Shown one piece after another: positions 38,485 to 64,000 of a stretch of DNA of 64,000 nucleotides (positions within the stretch are counted from its first letter, which is position 1; each line of letters opens with the position of its first letter). This DNA comes from Glandiceps talaboti (taxonomy: Eukaryota > Hemichordata > Enteropneusta > Spengelidae). The stretch spans positions 4,295,463 to 4,359,462 of the forward strand of contig NC_135551.1 in NCBI RefSeq assembly GCF_964340395.1. Reading direction: 5' to 3'. The position numbers and the translations under genes are program-made. A model generated the notes under the pieces. It ran no database searches and was not told the DNA's origin. It saw only the letters and a list, made by a program, of their open reading frames with translations.

Positions 38485-40020
38485 TAAAATTCAATGTCAA
38501 AATGTAAATATCGACTTTGATTTCATTATAATATACTATTAATTTAATTCCAGTGCATATTAAAGGTGTGCCTTACATAGCGGCTCATGAAATATACCTG
38601 TAAGGGAGCTTTCTGTAACTACAATGAACAGGGAATATAGGCTTATGAAATATACCTGTAAGGGAGCTTTCCGTAACTGCAAGGAACAGAGTAATCAAAC
38701 TTTTTAACATCACCCTCCCCTGATTCTTTTTTTTCCCAAAAAGTAGCAATTCCACAATTTCTTTTATCTAAAAACACGACCCTCTCCATGTTCAAATGTT
38801 TTAACAGTTTATGGGTTTAAGATACTGTCAGAAATGAAAAAAGGACATATAATAGGTATGCGACTCAATTATAATGACTCTATACCACCGCTGCCACCAC
38901 TTCGATAGTTTTACTGGCATTGGATGTTTCCAATTCTACCATAGTTAATATATGTGAAGGTACCTGATAACTAATCCCTATGATTGGATCTAATTTAATT
39001 TACAGAGCTGAAGGCTAGATCCCCAAATACAACTTTGTTCTAGGCATATAGCACACTGCACTGTTCCCCTTTCTTATCCTGTGAGATCCAAACCTCTTCT
39101 CATCTCAAAACTAACAATTGCAGTGATGGCAGTGGTGGGATGCCAAAAAAATCATAAAACAATACAAAGAATAGATAATAGAAGATTGGTCATAGCAAAA
39201 TGTGACCCTCCCCTGAATTGATTTCATAAAATTCTACACACACCACCACCCCCACCCCCACCAGCAAATTTCCCACCCGGTCAAATCCCACAAGTATATT
39301 ACCAAAGAAAAAGAATACTATTTTTGGCCTGTACAGCATAGAGGAGTGGCTTGAAATTTTAGTGATAGAGATTTAAATAAAAGACAACAAAAATCCCAAA
39401 TATCAGAATTAATAAATCTAACTTCACAATTGTCACGTTTGTATTTTTACAAGGCTAATTCTCACACTTCTTTTATTAAACAAGCAAGAGGCGAAGGTTT
39501 TACATATAATCTCAACAAATTACGAAATTCTATGCGGGTACGAGCTCATCATGACGACTGCCCGAACACATTTTATTAGTGTTCAAAGATCTTTTGAAAG
39601 TGACAGACATGCCTGGCCTGACATAACACTTCAATCAATTGATTGAACACTTTCAAAGATGCCAGACTGTTTTTTCAATTCATCAGGGTGAGACTCGGGG
39701 ACAGCAATCCATGGATACATATTCTTCCATTTCCAATGCGAAATGTAGCTATAAACTCCAGACGACAGTACCGCAGGCAGCAATGGATAACATTCTTCGA
39801 AATAAATGAAAATAGTTAGTGTAAGATTGATATCTGTGGGTAGACTGATGTTACCTGGTATGGAATATCTAAAGATAGACCAAACTGGCAAAGAATTGCA
39901 AACAGAATTCAACTATCCGTGATAAACCCGGTATACCATGCACCTTGCATGATCCCTTTGGGGTTTCTCACATTTTGTGTTTTCACAAACTTATATTCAC
40001 ACATTGGATAAGGCCTACAA
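38485..40020. other. Noncoding sequence
   Basis: No supported exon. A 50-bp duplication (GAAATATACCTGTAAGGGAG) occurs near 38588 and 38645. Confidence 0.5.
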
Positions 40021-40024
40021 AAAA

Positions 40025-40128
40025 TATTGTTTGGTTCCAGTTACTCGAACCCCACCTAGCTTTTCACAGCCGACCGTGAATTTTTCTTCACGTATTCGAG
40101 AACAAAATAATAAAATCACAAAAAGTTC
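40025..40128 (-). mobile_element. Dispersed inverted-repeat element, copy E (fragment)
   Basis: TTGTTTGGTTCCAGTTACTC, CCCCACCTAGCTTTTCAC and CGTATTCGAGAAC match copy A reversed. It abuts the 52-kb-type repeat. Confidence 0.6.
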
Positions 40129-40139
40129 GATTAAATTTA

Positions 40140-40773
40140 GTCCAGCTTGCAGACGGGCACGTGTCTATATTACTGACACGACCCTCAGCACTGAAGGGGC
40201 CGGGGTGACTTGTTCCGTATGCAAGCAGGACTAACGAAATATGTGCACCACCTGCAAGGAGGTCCATAGACTGTTAAATTAAAATATCAGACGATGTTAT
40301 GTCGCCTACAAGTTGAATGTTGTTGACAATTATGGACGGTGTTTTGGGTAAATTTGTTAGAAAATTGAAATTCGAATTGCCTCAAAATTATTTTAGATCC
40401 CTAGTTTATTTCATTCATCATTAAAATTTTCCAGGGTTAAAGCTATAAGACACTGGAATGATTTATAGCCAACCTCAAAAATCCTTTTTTTGTTGGGTTA
40501 TTTTTTGTGCATTTCCCAGTCATTATTTTTCTGAGATTTTGTGTAATTTTCATAATAGATTTTTTGTGAAATGGTGACAATATTTTACCAACTTTCTGTG
40601 TGAAATGTGTTTTATAGTGAGTCATCATATGAAACCACTAACCACTTTATTACATCGCTAAAACAAAACTGCATAGTGAAGAGCTGAACAACTGAACCAC
40701 TTCTACATGTTACCAATATAAAAAATGAAAAAAACAAACAGCGGAGCTATTCTGACCGATAGGTCGCTTGTAT
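40140..40773 (+). mobile_element. Shorter copy of the element in P450 intron 5
   Basis: GTATGCAAGCAGGACTA, AAAATATCAGACGATGT, TACAAGTTGAATGTTGTTGA and CAGCGGAGCTATTCTGACCG match 52190-53531 in order. The inverted-repeat insert at 52491-53025 is absent. Confidence 0.75.
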
Positions 40774-41178
40774 ATTTTAGGGATAGTGAAGCTTTTGAAC
40801 TTCACATAACAATATATTCTACTATTCTGTGTTTATTGAGGAGCGGATGGGTTGCTGATCATGTTATGTCTATATTAAGAATTTAAAGTCGAACATGCTA
40901 TATTTTCGATGCTCCACATACATCCACTAAATTTTCTTGGGGAAAACTCATGATCCTCCTCCCCGTGGAAATCCTCCATTCTACCCTAAGTTAAAAGAGA
41001 ACACTCCCTTAGAGCCGAAAGAATAAATTAAAAGTCTATAGACTCATAAAATTAGCTATTATACATGCCTATATGTAGTTGCAATAAATATAGCCTTGAT
41101 GTTGTTTGCAATTATTTTTATCTTTCTTTTTTTAGCACAACTGAACTGAGGTTCACTCGTGCTATAGAGATCGCCCGG

Positions 41179-41179
41179 C

Positions 41180-41261
<82 letters not shown>

Positions 41262-41263
41262 GT

Positions 41264-41327
<64 letters not shown>
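41179..41327. repeat. (CTGT)n then (TG)n compound microsatellite
   Basis: About 20 TCTG units, then about 30 TG units. Confidence 0.95.
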
Positions 41328-41328
<1 letters not shown>

Positions 41329-41401
41329 GGCGTAAAGATTAACATCTGTTTAAGGTTGCTTGGTAACCTAGGCCTGTTTTTAGCACAGTTGAATTAAATC
41401 T

Positions 41402-41596
41402 TAGTCTGGAAGGTATGTACACTGTGACGGGGCGCCCTCACACATCGGCCAAACCCTACCACGTCTGTATCGAACTGCACTCTTCCTAGCATTTCCAACC
41501 AGAACTGGTTGCGGCCAATCCCAGGCACGTACACAAGAGATAGTAAGTGTGAGAGGAGGCGGTGAGGGCGAAACATCACGACGTATCTTACAGTCT
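41402..41596. mobile_element. Short inverted-repeat transposon (MITE), 195 bp, with target duplication
   Basis: Ends AGTCTGGAAGGTATGTACAC...GGGCGCCCTCAC and GTGAGGGCGAAACATCACGA...CTTACAGTCT are inverted complements. AATTAAATCT flanks both sides (41392-41401 and 41597-41606). A second copy lies at 58719-58820. Confidence 0.85.
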
Positions 41597-41679
41597 AATT
41601 AAATCTAAATTATACACTATGATTAAAACAGGTTCATATTAATGCACAATCCTTAGGCATTCAAAAAACAGTTTGTACA

Positions 41680-42690
41680 AAGAATAAGAAGTCACATGGG
41701 CAAGAAAAACGGATCATAACAAGACCTCCGTGATCATACTGTGTTTGGCATGTACCGATTGCCACGAAATTTGATGGGTGTATTACCTTGGGTGTCTAGT
41801 TGGGAAATTGTTCAAATCAAAATGATGTTACTACCAGTGTGTGATTTGGGTCGAAAAATGTAATTTTTGGTCAAAAAACTTAGTCAAAAACTATTGGGGA
41901 GATCGGTCTGAAATTTGGTGGGAACATTCTTAGGGGTGTTCTTAGCAAACGGTGAGGTATTTCACAAAGATAACCACCACTGGGATTAAAAGACAATTGA
42001 ATAAGCATTCAAGAAATGTATGTAAATTTGTCTAGCAACAAGACCACGCCCATAGCAACAACCAAGTCATCACATATATTACAAAGATAACAACAGGAAT
42101 TGATAGACAAATAAATAAGCATTCAAAAAATGTATGCAAATATGTCTAGCAACAAGACCACGCCCATAGCAACAGCCAATTCAATCGGTGGTGTATTTGA
42201 CAAAGATAACCATGGGGATGAATAGACAATTGAATAAACATTTTAAAAATGTATGTAATTTGCCTAGAAAAAAGACCACGCCCATAGCAACAACTAAATA
42301 ATCATGTATATTGCAAAGATAATAGGAATTAATAGACAAATGTATAACCATTCAACAAGATGTATGCAAATATGCCTAGCAACATGACCACGCCCATAGC
42401 AACAGCCAAATGATCACATATTTTGCAAAGATAACAGACAAATGAATAAATATTTTTAAAATGTATGCAAATATGCCTAACAACAAGACCACGCCCATAG
42501 CAACAGCCAAGTGACCACATATATTGTAAAGATAACAGGGATAAATAGACAAATGAATAAACATTCAATAATGTATGGATAATCATTCAGCAAATGAACA
42601 CCTACATGTATATCCAGCATGGATCTTCATATGGGAAAACATTTTTAAAAACTGTACAGTTGTAATACAACGCCATTTTGTCATTTTAAT
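41680..42690. mobile_element. Element with five internal copies of a roughly 115-bp unit
   Basis: CTAGCAACAAGACCACGCCC followed by ATAGCAACAGCC recurs near 42031, 42145, 42262, 42376 and 42476. TTTGCAAAGATAAC and AATAGACAAATGAATAA lie between copies. The right end has GTACAGTTGTAATACAACGC, similar to 22520 and 59380 in the other orientation. Confidence 0.65.
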
Positions 42691-43253
42691 GTGAGGTTTG
42701 CACAAAATAAAATAAAAAAGAGTAAGAAAAACAGCCGTTCGGAACTGAGATCATCACGGAGCGAAAAATCGCTACAAGCTACAAGTACTGCAAATTAATC
42801 TGTACATGCGCTCAGTGGTTTAAAGCTGCCCAGGACTAACGCTAGTAAATACCCCATGTTCTTATATATGACATTAGTCTGGTTTGTATACTCGCCGCTG
42901 AGGGCCCGCTTCATCCGGATGTATCAATGCAAGTATCACGGGAATATATACATACGATTTTGTCAACAAGAAGAACATCCACATGCAAGCGCCTTATATA
43001 ACGTCTTTGAATTATCTGTTATCATGATTGTGCACATAGGTGCACGTGGATCCATATTCTGCAGTACGTATCCCATGGCTATGCAGAGGTCAAAAGTTAC
43101 CAGCCGACGAGTAACATTTTATGATCGACATTGAACCGTGGTCAAACATTAACAGATTAAACCCGGAGACAAGCAAGTTTTTCGTGTCTCGTTGTTTGCG
43201 ATTGTGTACGTGACTTTACTTGGCCTGCTACATTTCATACTGACTCAGTGACC

Positions 43254-57419
<14,166 letters not shown>

Positions 57420-57772
57420 TGTGTGACACTACCAGATAGACCCTTTATCTTGAGGATAATCAACAGAACCATGTAATGTGTGACACTACCAGATAGCTAG
57501 ACCCCTTAACTTGAGGATAATCAACATGTTTCTTATCAGTCTTTAAGACATGATGTGCCATACCCATCGCCTCTCAACTAACACTCACTTGAAAGGGATT
57601 GGGTGATGCTTGAGGGCGCCTCATCATGTTACATCGTAAAGACTAGTTTCTTTGTAGGAAAGCAAAATTCCATTGTCATTATTTTTCTATCATTACTTAT
57701 GTAAATACTGAACCCACTTATAACAAATTAAATATGTTATGTTAAGACAATGATATATTGTTACACCAATCC

Positions 57773-57778
57773 AATAAA
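57773..57778 (+). terminator. Candidate polyadenylation signal of the P450 gene
   Basis: This is a canonical AATAAA about 355 bp past the P450 stop codon. Another near 57882 is also possible. Confidence 0.45.
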
Positions 57779-57984
57779 CTGTTTTTGCAATGTTAATAAC
57801 ATTAATCTACTACTATTGCAACTTGTCATTAAATATTTACATTTTTTATTTCATAGCTAGCAATCAGACTCTATGTATGACAAATAAACAAAACTATAGA
57901 CTAGAATTGGTGTCATGTATGTATTTAAGTGCATAAGCTTAAATAAATATAGAACTTGAATTTGCCTGGTGACTCACATGAGAT

Positions 57985-58050
57985 GGACAGAGAGAGATGG
58001 GTGGATGGACAGACAAGACAGACAGACAGACAGACAGACAGATGGATGGG
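57985..58050. repeat. (GACA)n-rich tract
   Basis: GACAGACAGACAGACAGACA with GGAT/GGTG-type flanks. Confidence 0.9.
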
Positions 58051-58079
58051 TGGACAGACGTACAGATAGACAAGCTGGT

Positions 58080-58700
58080 TGGCATATGTATACAAGTGGA
58101 TGATTACACTTGTCAGATTTTTCACAGTCATAGCCTTTATCAAACATACAATCTACAGAAGTGAACAAATAATACACAGTGCAGAGATAATGCAGATATT
58201 GATTAGTTTTATTCAGTAATATGAAATTGAAGTAGTTATCTCAGATAATTCTAAAATATCTCAGATAACTCCTAAGATTTCATTAATTCAATGAGATACT
58301 TTCTGTATAATAGTACTGTCATCAAATTATTTCACAATGTTGTCGTGTATGTGACCACATTACAATATATTAAGTAATAGTTAAAGTTCATACCACTCTA
58401 GTCTGCATATTTATTATCAGTTAACATCATTGAATTAAACAAATAGTTGACAGCAATGTACAAATATTACATAATAGTTACATACCCAATAATCAAACTG
58501 ATACAACATATCTGGACAAATTAAGAAAAACACTACACTTATTCAAGCCCTCAGTCAAAATATGACATTTCTTTTGGTGAGCAATTTTAGTAAACTTAAA
58601 CTCACAAATTTGTGATTACAAAAAATCTGTTGAGAGTAGTTTAGAAAATGATAAGATTTGGTAGGTTATTGTAGAGATTTGAAATCACTTCAATATAAGT
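58080..58700. other. AT-rich intergenic sequence between the P450 and TRIM genes
   Basis: No supported exon; the two genes are transcribed toward each other here. Confidence 0.55.
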
Positions 58701-58718
58701 AGATCCATCTATATAGTA

Positions 58719-58820
58719 GTCTGTAAGGTACACAGTGACTGGGCGCCCTCACACATCGGCCAACCCCTACCATGAGAGGAGGCCGGTGAGGGCGAAACGT
58801 CACGACGTATCTTACAGTCT
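58719..58820. mobile_element. Second copy of the 41.4-kb MITE, 102 bp, with target duplication
   Basis: GTCTGTAAGGTACACAGTGA...GGGCGCCCTCAC faces GTGAGGGCGAAACGTCACGA...CTTACAGTCT. ATCTATATAGTA flanks both sides (58707-58718 and 58821-58832). It is shorter than the 41-kb copy by an internal deletion. Confidence 0.87.
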
Positions 58821-59675
58821 ATCTATATAGTAACCTAATTTATTACCATTTCTCCCTTGGTTTGTGACAACATGCATTCAATCATGTATTAATTAAGGGT
58901 CAAAGGTCATACACATGCAGCCATACAATAAATCAATATAATCTTTAAAATTGAGTAACAAAATAATGTACCTGAATTGTACAGATATTACACAATAAAT
59001 CAGTGTTGTAATAAAGTCCAAATAGTCTATAATTATATAAACAATCTACAGAATATTTTTAAAACTAATGTCATTCACATTCTCAAGACATAACGCTTCC
59101 TTCAAGATATTATAACCATACTGTTTGTTACTTACATTACAGTTAAATAATTGTATGATCTATTAGATTCAAATATATTGTAAGATGTTTGACTAAAAGA
59201 TTCAACTGATGACATGTGATTTACAGCAACAAAATGAAATATAGGAAAAAGGACTCAGGAATATAATATATATACAATAACATTTTGATATTGATGGTTA
59301 CCTTAGCAACCTCTACAGTTTCAGGTATTTGTATTTCAACACCGTTGTCACTCACTCTTTAAAAAGTAGCTCCAATGGTGTTGTAGTACAACTGAACATT
59401 TTAAGTGTTAATTTTTCAGAAGTCATTATCCACATGCCAATCACATCTCTTGTATTACCTGTGTAATAATACACCATCTAATTCTTCATCTACAGATGGG
59501 TGGACACTTTTTTCGCAGAAGATCCCACATTATTAAGATAACCTATCAATTTCTTTATCTAAAGGCTTTCCTATTTTTATCAAATCTAAGCAAGTATTAT
59601 CATCAAAAACATGAAACCCAAAATTAACATATATGCATGCATTTAGCACATTCACAATGTGTAATGACATGTTGG

Positions 59676-59681
59676 TTTATT
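59676..59681 (-). terminator. Candidate polyadenylation signal of the TRIM gene
   Basis: AATAAA on the minus strand lies about 65 bp past the TRIM stop codon. Confidence 0.4.
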
Positions 59682-59743
59682 TCAGCCCAACACTGCATTC
59701 ATATATATAGTGATACTGTATCATTTTCAGTATGTTCACATAT

Positions 59744-61963
59744 TTACTGAATAAATATTTTGATACAATGGTTATAACGGTCAACAACTACAACCTTACC
59801 AAATGGTTTGTCATCAGTGACGTAGACACCGATGGGACAATACAACTCATCTAAATCACTATCAATACGTGCAATGAACTTTCCATGAGAATCAAACTTG
59901 TGTACCTTACCAGGAGTAGTGTAATTACACACATACACATTGTCATCTTTGTCTGTGACTACACCTGATGGGTCAGATACCTTATCATCAGTGTCTCCAA
60001 TGAAGAATAAGTGTTGACCACCTTCATTGAAAACCTGCACTCGATTATTATTGTAGTCAGAGACTATTACATTGCCTAGACTGTTAATATCCAGACCCCA
60101 GGGATTAGTTAGCTGACCTTTCCCATTTCCCTGACTTCCAAAGGAGTTGAAGTAGTGACCATCTTGAGAGTAAATTCGAATACAATGTGAAGAGTTATCA
60201 GCAACATAAACCCTTCCATTAGTTGGACTCACTGCAATACCCCTTCCTCCCTGTAACTCATTCTCTCCAAAACATCTCACAAACTTTCCATTCTCATCAC
60301 ATACAATCACTGGCTTGCTATTATTTGTAAAGAATATGTTACCATCTACTGATTGTGTGAGACAGTGTGGTGTATACATATTACCAGAATTACTATCACT
60401 AACCTGTATTACTTGTTTGTGATTCCCATTTATCGTAAATGATTGAAATCTACTATTGCTCGTATCACACACTAACAAATTACCTGTCTTCGTCATAATT
60501 ACTCCCCATGGATATGACAGCTGCCCATTCCCTGACCCCCGACCTCCAAATTTACATACCAACCCACTCTTTGGAATAACTTTCATTCTAACTGGTGAAC
60601 CCATAACTGTTTTCTTACGTACTGATACTGATAGTTCATGTTCACCTTCTGTCTTTGCTTGACTTGTAAGTGAGAACGTACCATCTTTATTGTCAGTCAC
60701 TGTCACGTCTTGTTTCTCATTCTTATTAACCGTCAAAGTTGTCGTTATGTCTTCTTCTTTGATACCATGTCTTCTAATGTTGTCTTTATCGGTCATGGTG
60801 ACACGTATCTCTTCACCGACTCGAGGGTACTTTGGACTTTCAGTTATTTGAAAGTTATCAGATGATGTAAGGATTGTTCCGAGTGTCTTAGTCTTACAGA
60901 AGTCTTCAACACGTTGAAACTCCAGGTAATCATCTTCAGTTGGTTCACGCTGCGTTTGATTGGTCAAAAGTTCTTGTATCTGATACGCCATTCCTTTCTT
61001 GGCTGACATCAACTGGGCGGCATTCCCATAATGCATCAGATTTTCTGCAAAGTCACGTGCGTTGAGGAGATCGTCCTCCGTGTTGTGGAGTTCTTTCAGC
61101 TGAGCGTTCAAGTTTTCCTTTCTCCCGTCATATTCTTCTTTCATTTCCTTCAGTAGCTGTTGTTCGCTGTCTCTTATTTTCCGTGTCACTTCTTTGACGA
61201 TCTTGTCAGCGTGCTGTTTGACTTTCTTTTCTTCACTCTGGAAATTTCGATCCAGTGACTCTGAAACTTTCTGAACGGCTGACTTACCGTCAATTGTTTC
61301 TCGACTCTTTTCATCAATCTTTGACACCATTGCTGTCAGCTCCTTTTTGTACTCTGAAGCTGCGTCATTCAGATATCTGTATTTATGCTCAGGACGCGGA
61401 TGTTCTAGAGCCGTACATTCTAGACAGATAGGTCCATCACATGTATCACAGTAGAATGTGACTGGATGAATTGGATGTTTATCACAGTGGACTGGTGGTT
61501 GGACTGAAGCAGGATCTTTGGACTGTTGGCTACGATACTCATCAAGTAGGATGACGTGATGTGATCGAGTATAAGAAAATTTCTTGTGGGCTGTTGAACA
61601 GGCTTCACAAATATCAACACCACACTCGATGCAATGTTTTGTGTATGCATTTATTTCACAACCACCACACAATTTAGACTTGACAGATTTAGCATCTCGC
61701 TGTTTGACGTGTTCAACCATTTCGTTGACAAAGAAGTTATCAGAAAGACCCTTGACCCCGTCCTGAGGTATCGTGTGGGATCTTCTACAATTCGGACAGC
61801 ATAACTTACCAGTTGTTTGAATAAGTGTCTCCAGACAATCTGTACAAAAGTTGTGTAGACATGGTAGACATTTCGCTTTCTTGTATCGCTCAGAACAAAT
61901 ACTGCAAACGAGGAACTTCTCGTCAAATTCTTCCAAAAACTTGTACTCGTCACTGGCAGCCAT
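59744..61963 (-). CDS. Intronless TRIM-NHL protein (TRIM2/TRIM3/TRIM71-like), 739 aa
   Basis: The start ATG is at 61963-61961 in a good context (GAAAGATGG); no ATG occurs further upstream in frame before a stop. Domains are: a C3HC4 RING at about 20-59 (Cys20, Cys23, Cys35, His37, Cys40, Cys43, Cys56, Cys59); B-box 1 at about 99-136; B-box 2 at about 160-193 (Cys160, His163, Cys172, Cys175, Cys180, Cys183, His188, His193); a long coiled coil at about 205-335; a filamin-type Ig domain at about 372-462 with DNKDGTFSLT and GSPVRMKV; and a six-bladed NHL propeller at about 467-739 with repeats such as GNGKGQLTNPWGL and SDYNNNRVQVF. The RING and B-boxes predict ubiquitin E3 ligase activity, and NHL domains bind RNA or proteins. 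All zinc ligands are present. The gene is uninterrupted over 2.2 kb, which suggests retroposition or an intronless subfamily, as is common in invertebrate TRIM expansions. Orthology to a single vertebrate TRIM is not claimed. Confidence 0.95.
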   Translation of the reverse strand: MAASDEYKFLEEFDEKFLVCSICSERYKKAKCLPCLHNFCTDCLETLIQTTGKLCCPNCRRSHTIPQDGVKGLSDNFFVNEMVEHVKQRDAKSVKSKLCGGCEINAYTKHCIECGVDICEACSTAHKKFSYTRSHHVILLDEYRSQQSKDPASVQPPVHCDKHPIHPVTFYCDTCDGPICLECTALEHPRPEHKYRYLNDAASEYKKELTAMVSKIDEKSRETIDGKSAVQKVSESLDRNFQSEEKKVKQHADKIVKEVTRKIRDSEQQLLKEMKEEYDGRKENLNAQLKELHNTEDDLLNARDFAENLMHYGNAAQLMSAKKGMAYQIQELLTNQTQREPTEDDYLEFQRVEDFCKTKTLGTILTSSDNFQITESPKYPRVGEEIRVTMTDKDNIRRHGIKEEDITTTLTVNKNEKQDVTVTDNKDGTFSLTSQAKTEGEHELSVSVRKKTVMGSPVRMKVIPKSGLVCKFGGRGSGNGQLSYPWGVIMTKTGNLLVCDTSNSRFQSFTINGNHKQVIQVSDSNSGNMYTPHCLTQSVDGNIFFTNNSKPVIVCDENGKFVRCFGENELQGGRGIAVSPTNGRVYVADNSSHCIRIYSQDGHYFNSFGSQGNGKGQLTNPWGLDINSLGNVIVSDYNNNRVQVFNEGGQHLFFIGDTDDKVSDPSGVVTDKDDNVYVCNYTTPGKVHKFDSHGKFIARIDSDLDELYCPIGVYVTDDKPFGKVVVVDRYNHCIKIFIQ

Positions 61964-61999
61964 CTTTCTGTGTTGTTGTAGTGTTATGTGTGACGTCAA

Positions 62000-63335
62000 C
62001 AACAGATAAACCAGGTCGTGTCAAGGGTTACATTTATAAATCTCTAATGTTATCACATAGTAGTATATAGTATATTCCAAATTCTATGGCTGTCGAATAT
62101 CTGCCATCTACTGTTTTTTTTTTCATTTCTCATCGTTGAGGGCGATATCAATTCCAGGAATTCGTCAGTTTCCTCGAAGTGGGAGGGTGGAAGCCTATTA
62201 GGGGCCGGGCATTTTTTAACTGACCGGGGGGGGGTATTTTGGAGTTGAACATGGGTTTTCTGACCCCCCCCCCCCCTCAGCTCCGATGACCGAAGCTAAA
62301 GTGACCCTCTCCCCAGTAAAGACCACGTTTTCCAAAATGCCACACACACACGCACGCACCTATATATTTTAACATCATTTTATAGGTCTTTTGGATGTTA
62401 CCATAACAACATATATAAATAATTGAATATTGCTATTTATTAAGAGAACACTGAACATAATTACTTTAACTTACAATGTTTGTGTTCTTTGTACATGTAG
62501 AATCTATGGAATATGTAATTTCGTCAGTGTATCTCAGTACATAGCACATTAGACTACTAGTTTAATTACTTGTAGTTAATATCACTATTAAAATAAGTCT
62601 TTACAAATGTTGACAGAAATTAACATAAACTAATTTCTGATATAATGCTACTTATGGTATATATACCTGGTTGTGGTATTGATTTTATTATACACGGCAG
62701 TATAACACGATGTAACAAAAATGCACACAAACATATTAATTCAACTCTCTGTGCAGTGTATTAATATCAATTATACATTATTTTCAATGTTTTTATGGCT
62801 TTCATTTGTACATTCAGATGTAGCCAATAAAATAAATGCTTCTATAATTTCATTCAGAACAAGCTTTTATCTTGAGAATGACAAATGGCACCGAGTTCAC
62901 TCACCGGTTAAACTGTCGTCAATATATACCCAGTAGTGAAAATGAAAGCTAACTCTAACCGTAACCTAATACACAACTAGCCATTCTTAAATTATACCAT
63001 TTACCCAAATACTAAATGTTTGAATATCTTATTTGAGAGTAGTGCACATGGCACATGCATGTGTGGAAAAAACGGATGGAAGAAGATACGGAGGGATATT
63101 CCCTCCCGCCGTAGAAAATTGTGACAAATTACAATTTCATGACACCAAAATGACTCATATATTGTCATATAATCGAGTATCACTGTTCAATGTGGTTGGA
63201 CAAAGGATCCTGCTGTGTTTATTGTGTCTCTGTTATTGTTAGTCTAGAGTTGAAGTATGTGTAGTTCTGTGTCAAAAACGTAATGTCCCATGAATGAATC
63301 ACCAAGCCTACATCGATCATTTTAATTATATGCCA
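62000..63335. other. Upstream flank of the TRIM gene
   Basis: No supported exon. It has G and C homopolymers near 62225-62280 and is otherwise AT-rich. The TRIM promoter should lie in its first few hundred bases, but no clear TATA or initiator could be fixed. Confidence 0.4.
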
Positions 63336-63340
63336 TGAAT

Positions 63341-63540
63341 GGCACAACGAATTTCAAAGATCAGGGGATGATTTCATGGAAAACGGCAGAAACAAGTTGC
63401 AGCACTTTCAAGAATAAGAAGAAGAATAACATACAAAAAGAATCCACTAATATGTTTGTATTATCTTTACATATAATTTGAATAATTCGTACTATCCATC
63501 CTTTGTCTATGCATACATTATACTTATTAATATATGGATA
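63341..63540 (+). repeat. Third copy of the 30.5-kb dispersed repeat
   Basis: CACAACGAATTTCAAAGATC, GAAACAAGTTGCAGCACTT and TTCGTACTATCCATCCTTTG match 30455-30640 in the same orientation. Confidence 0.7.
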
Positions 63541-64000
63541 ATATAATGTAATTATTAAAAGTGATATGATCATAGTTCCGTTATTTGTGTGAGATTTGAG
63601 AATGAACTCAACTTTTTCTGTACGTCTAAAAGGCAATCTGAGCTACAAAAACAATGTTGATCTAGTGACCACTCATAGTTTCTCAACTATTAATAGTCAG
63701 AGAGGACGTATTTATTGTGCGTTCAGCCCACCCGTACGTACCCCAGTCAGCTAGTCTGGTGACTTTTTCCTGAAAAATTATAAACAGCGCCATCTGTGAG
63801 TGTTGATATTTTCTCTACCATTGCGCGAATTTCACAGCGCCATCACCGGCCATAAATACAACCGGAGGATAAGAGATGCTTTCTGTAAAGTATTTAACTA
63901 TTAAAGTTAACGTTTGCAGATGGGTTTTCTTTGAAGAATCATAACACATTCAAATGCAAACTCAAAATCACATCTATCTCTAGACTGAAAATTGTGATTT

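Overview
This window is nuclear DNA from an invertebrate animal. It is AT-rich and intron-rich, with small exons bounded by GT-AG splice sites, no operons, and many minisatellites, microsatellites and short transposable elements. The gene content, a tRNA-derived SINE with a tail type common in deuterostomes, and a multi-copy zinc-module gene family I associate with amphioxus, hemichordates, echinoderms and cnidarians all fit a marine deuterostome such as a hemichordate. A lophotrochozoan cannot be excluded from sequence alone. The palindrome TACATGTA is strikingly frequent throughout.

Layout. 1-12.8 kb has no convincing gene. It holds a 49-bp minisatellite (1.75-2.69 kb), a degenerate repeat field (6.0-6.6 kb) and copies of a dispersed element. 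At 12.8-13.7 kb on the minus strand is one large coding exon of a C6orf118/TSNAXIP1-like protein. 13.7-28.7 kb looks intergenic or intronic; it has a roughly 1.45-kb array of a 37-bp unit in which each copy carries a splice-donor-like motif, plus several transposon remnants. 28.8-29.5 kb is relatively CpG-rich and contains a long palindrome.

At 32.4-36.1 kb is a complete four-exon gene (449 aa) with an N-terminal CxxC...CxxC module. It is bracketed by two inverted copies of a roughly 0.3-kb repeat and followed by a 1.67-kb 30-bp minisatellite. At 43.25-57.42 kb is a complete nine-exon mitochondrial-type cytochrome P450 (511 aa). Its phases close exactly, and its introns are inflated by satellites and inverted-repeat elements. 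At 59.7-62.0 kb on the minus strand is an intronless 739-aa TRIM protein (RING, two B-boxes, coiled coil, filamin-like and NHL domains).

The genes do not form a pathway: a sterol/steroid-type oxidase, an E3 ligase-type TRIM-NHL protein, a probable cilium- or testis-type coiled-coil protein and a multi-copy zinc-module protein are simply neighbours. The most unusual material is repeat biology: a satellite apparently born from a transposon end, two insertions of one short inverted-repeat element with 10-12 bp target duplications, a nested foldback element with an empty-site relative elsewhere in the window, and a gene enclosed by inverted repeats.
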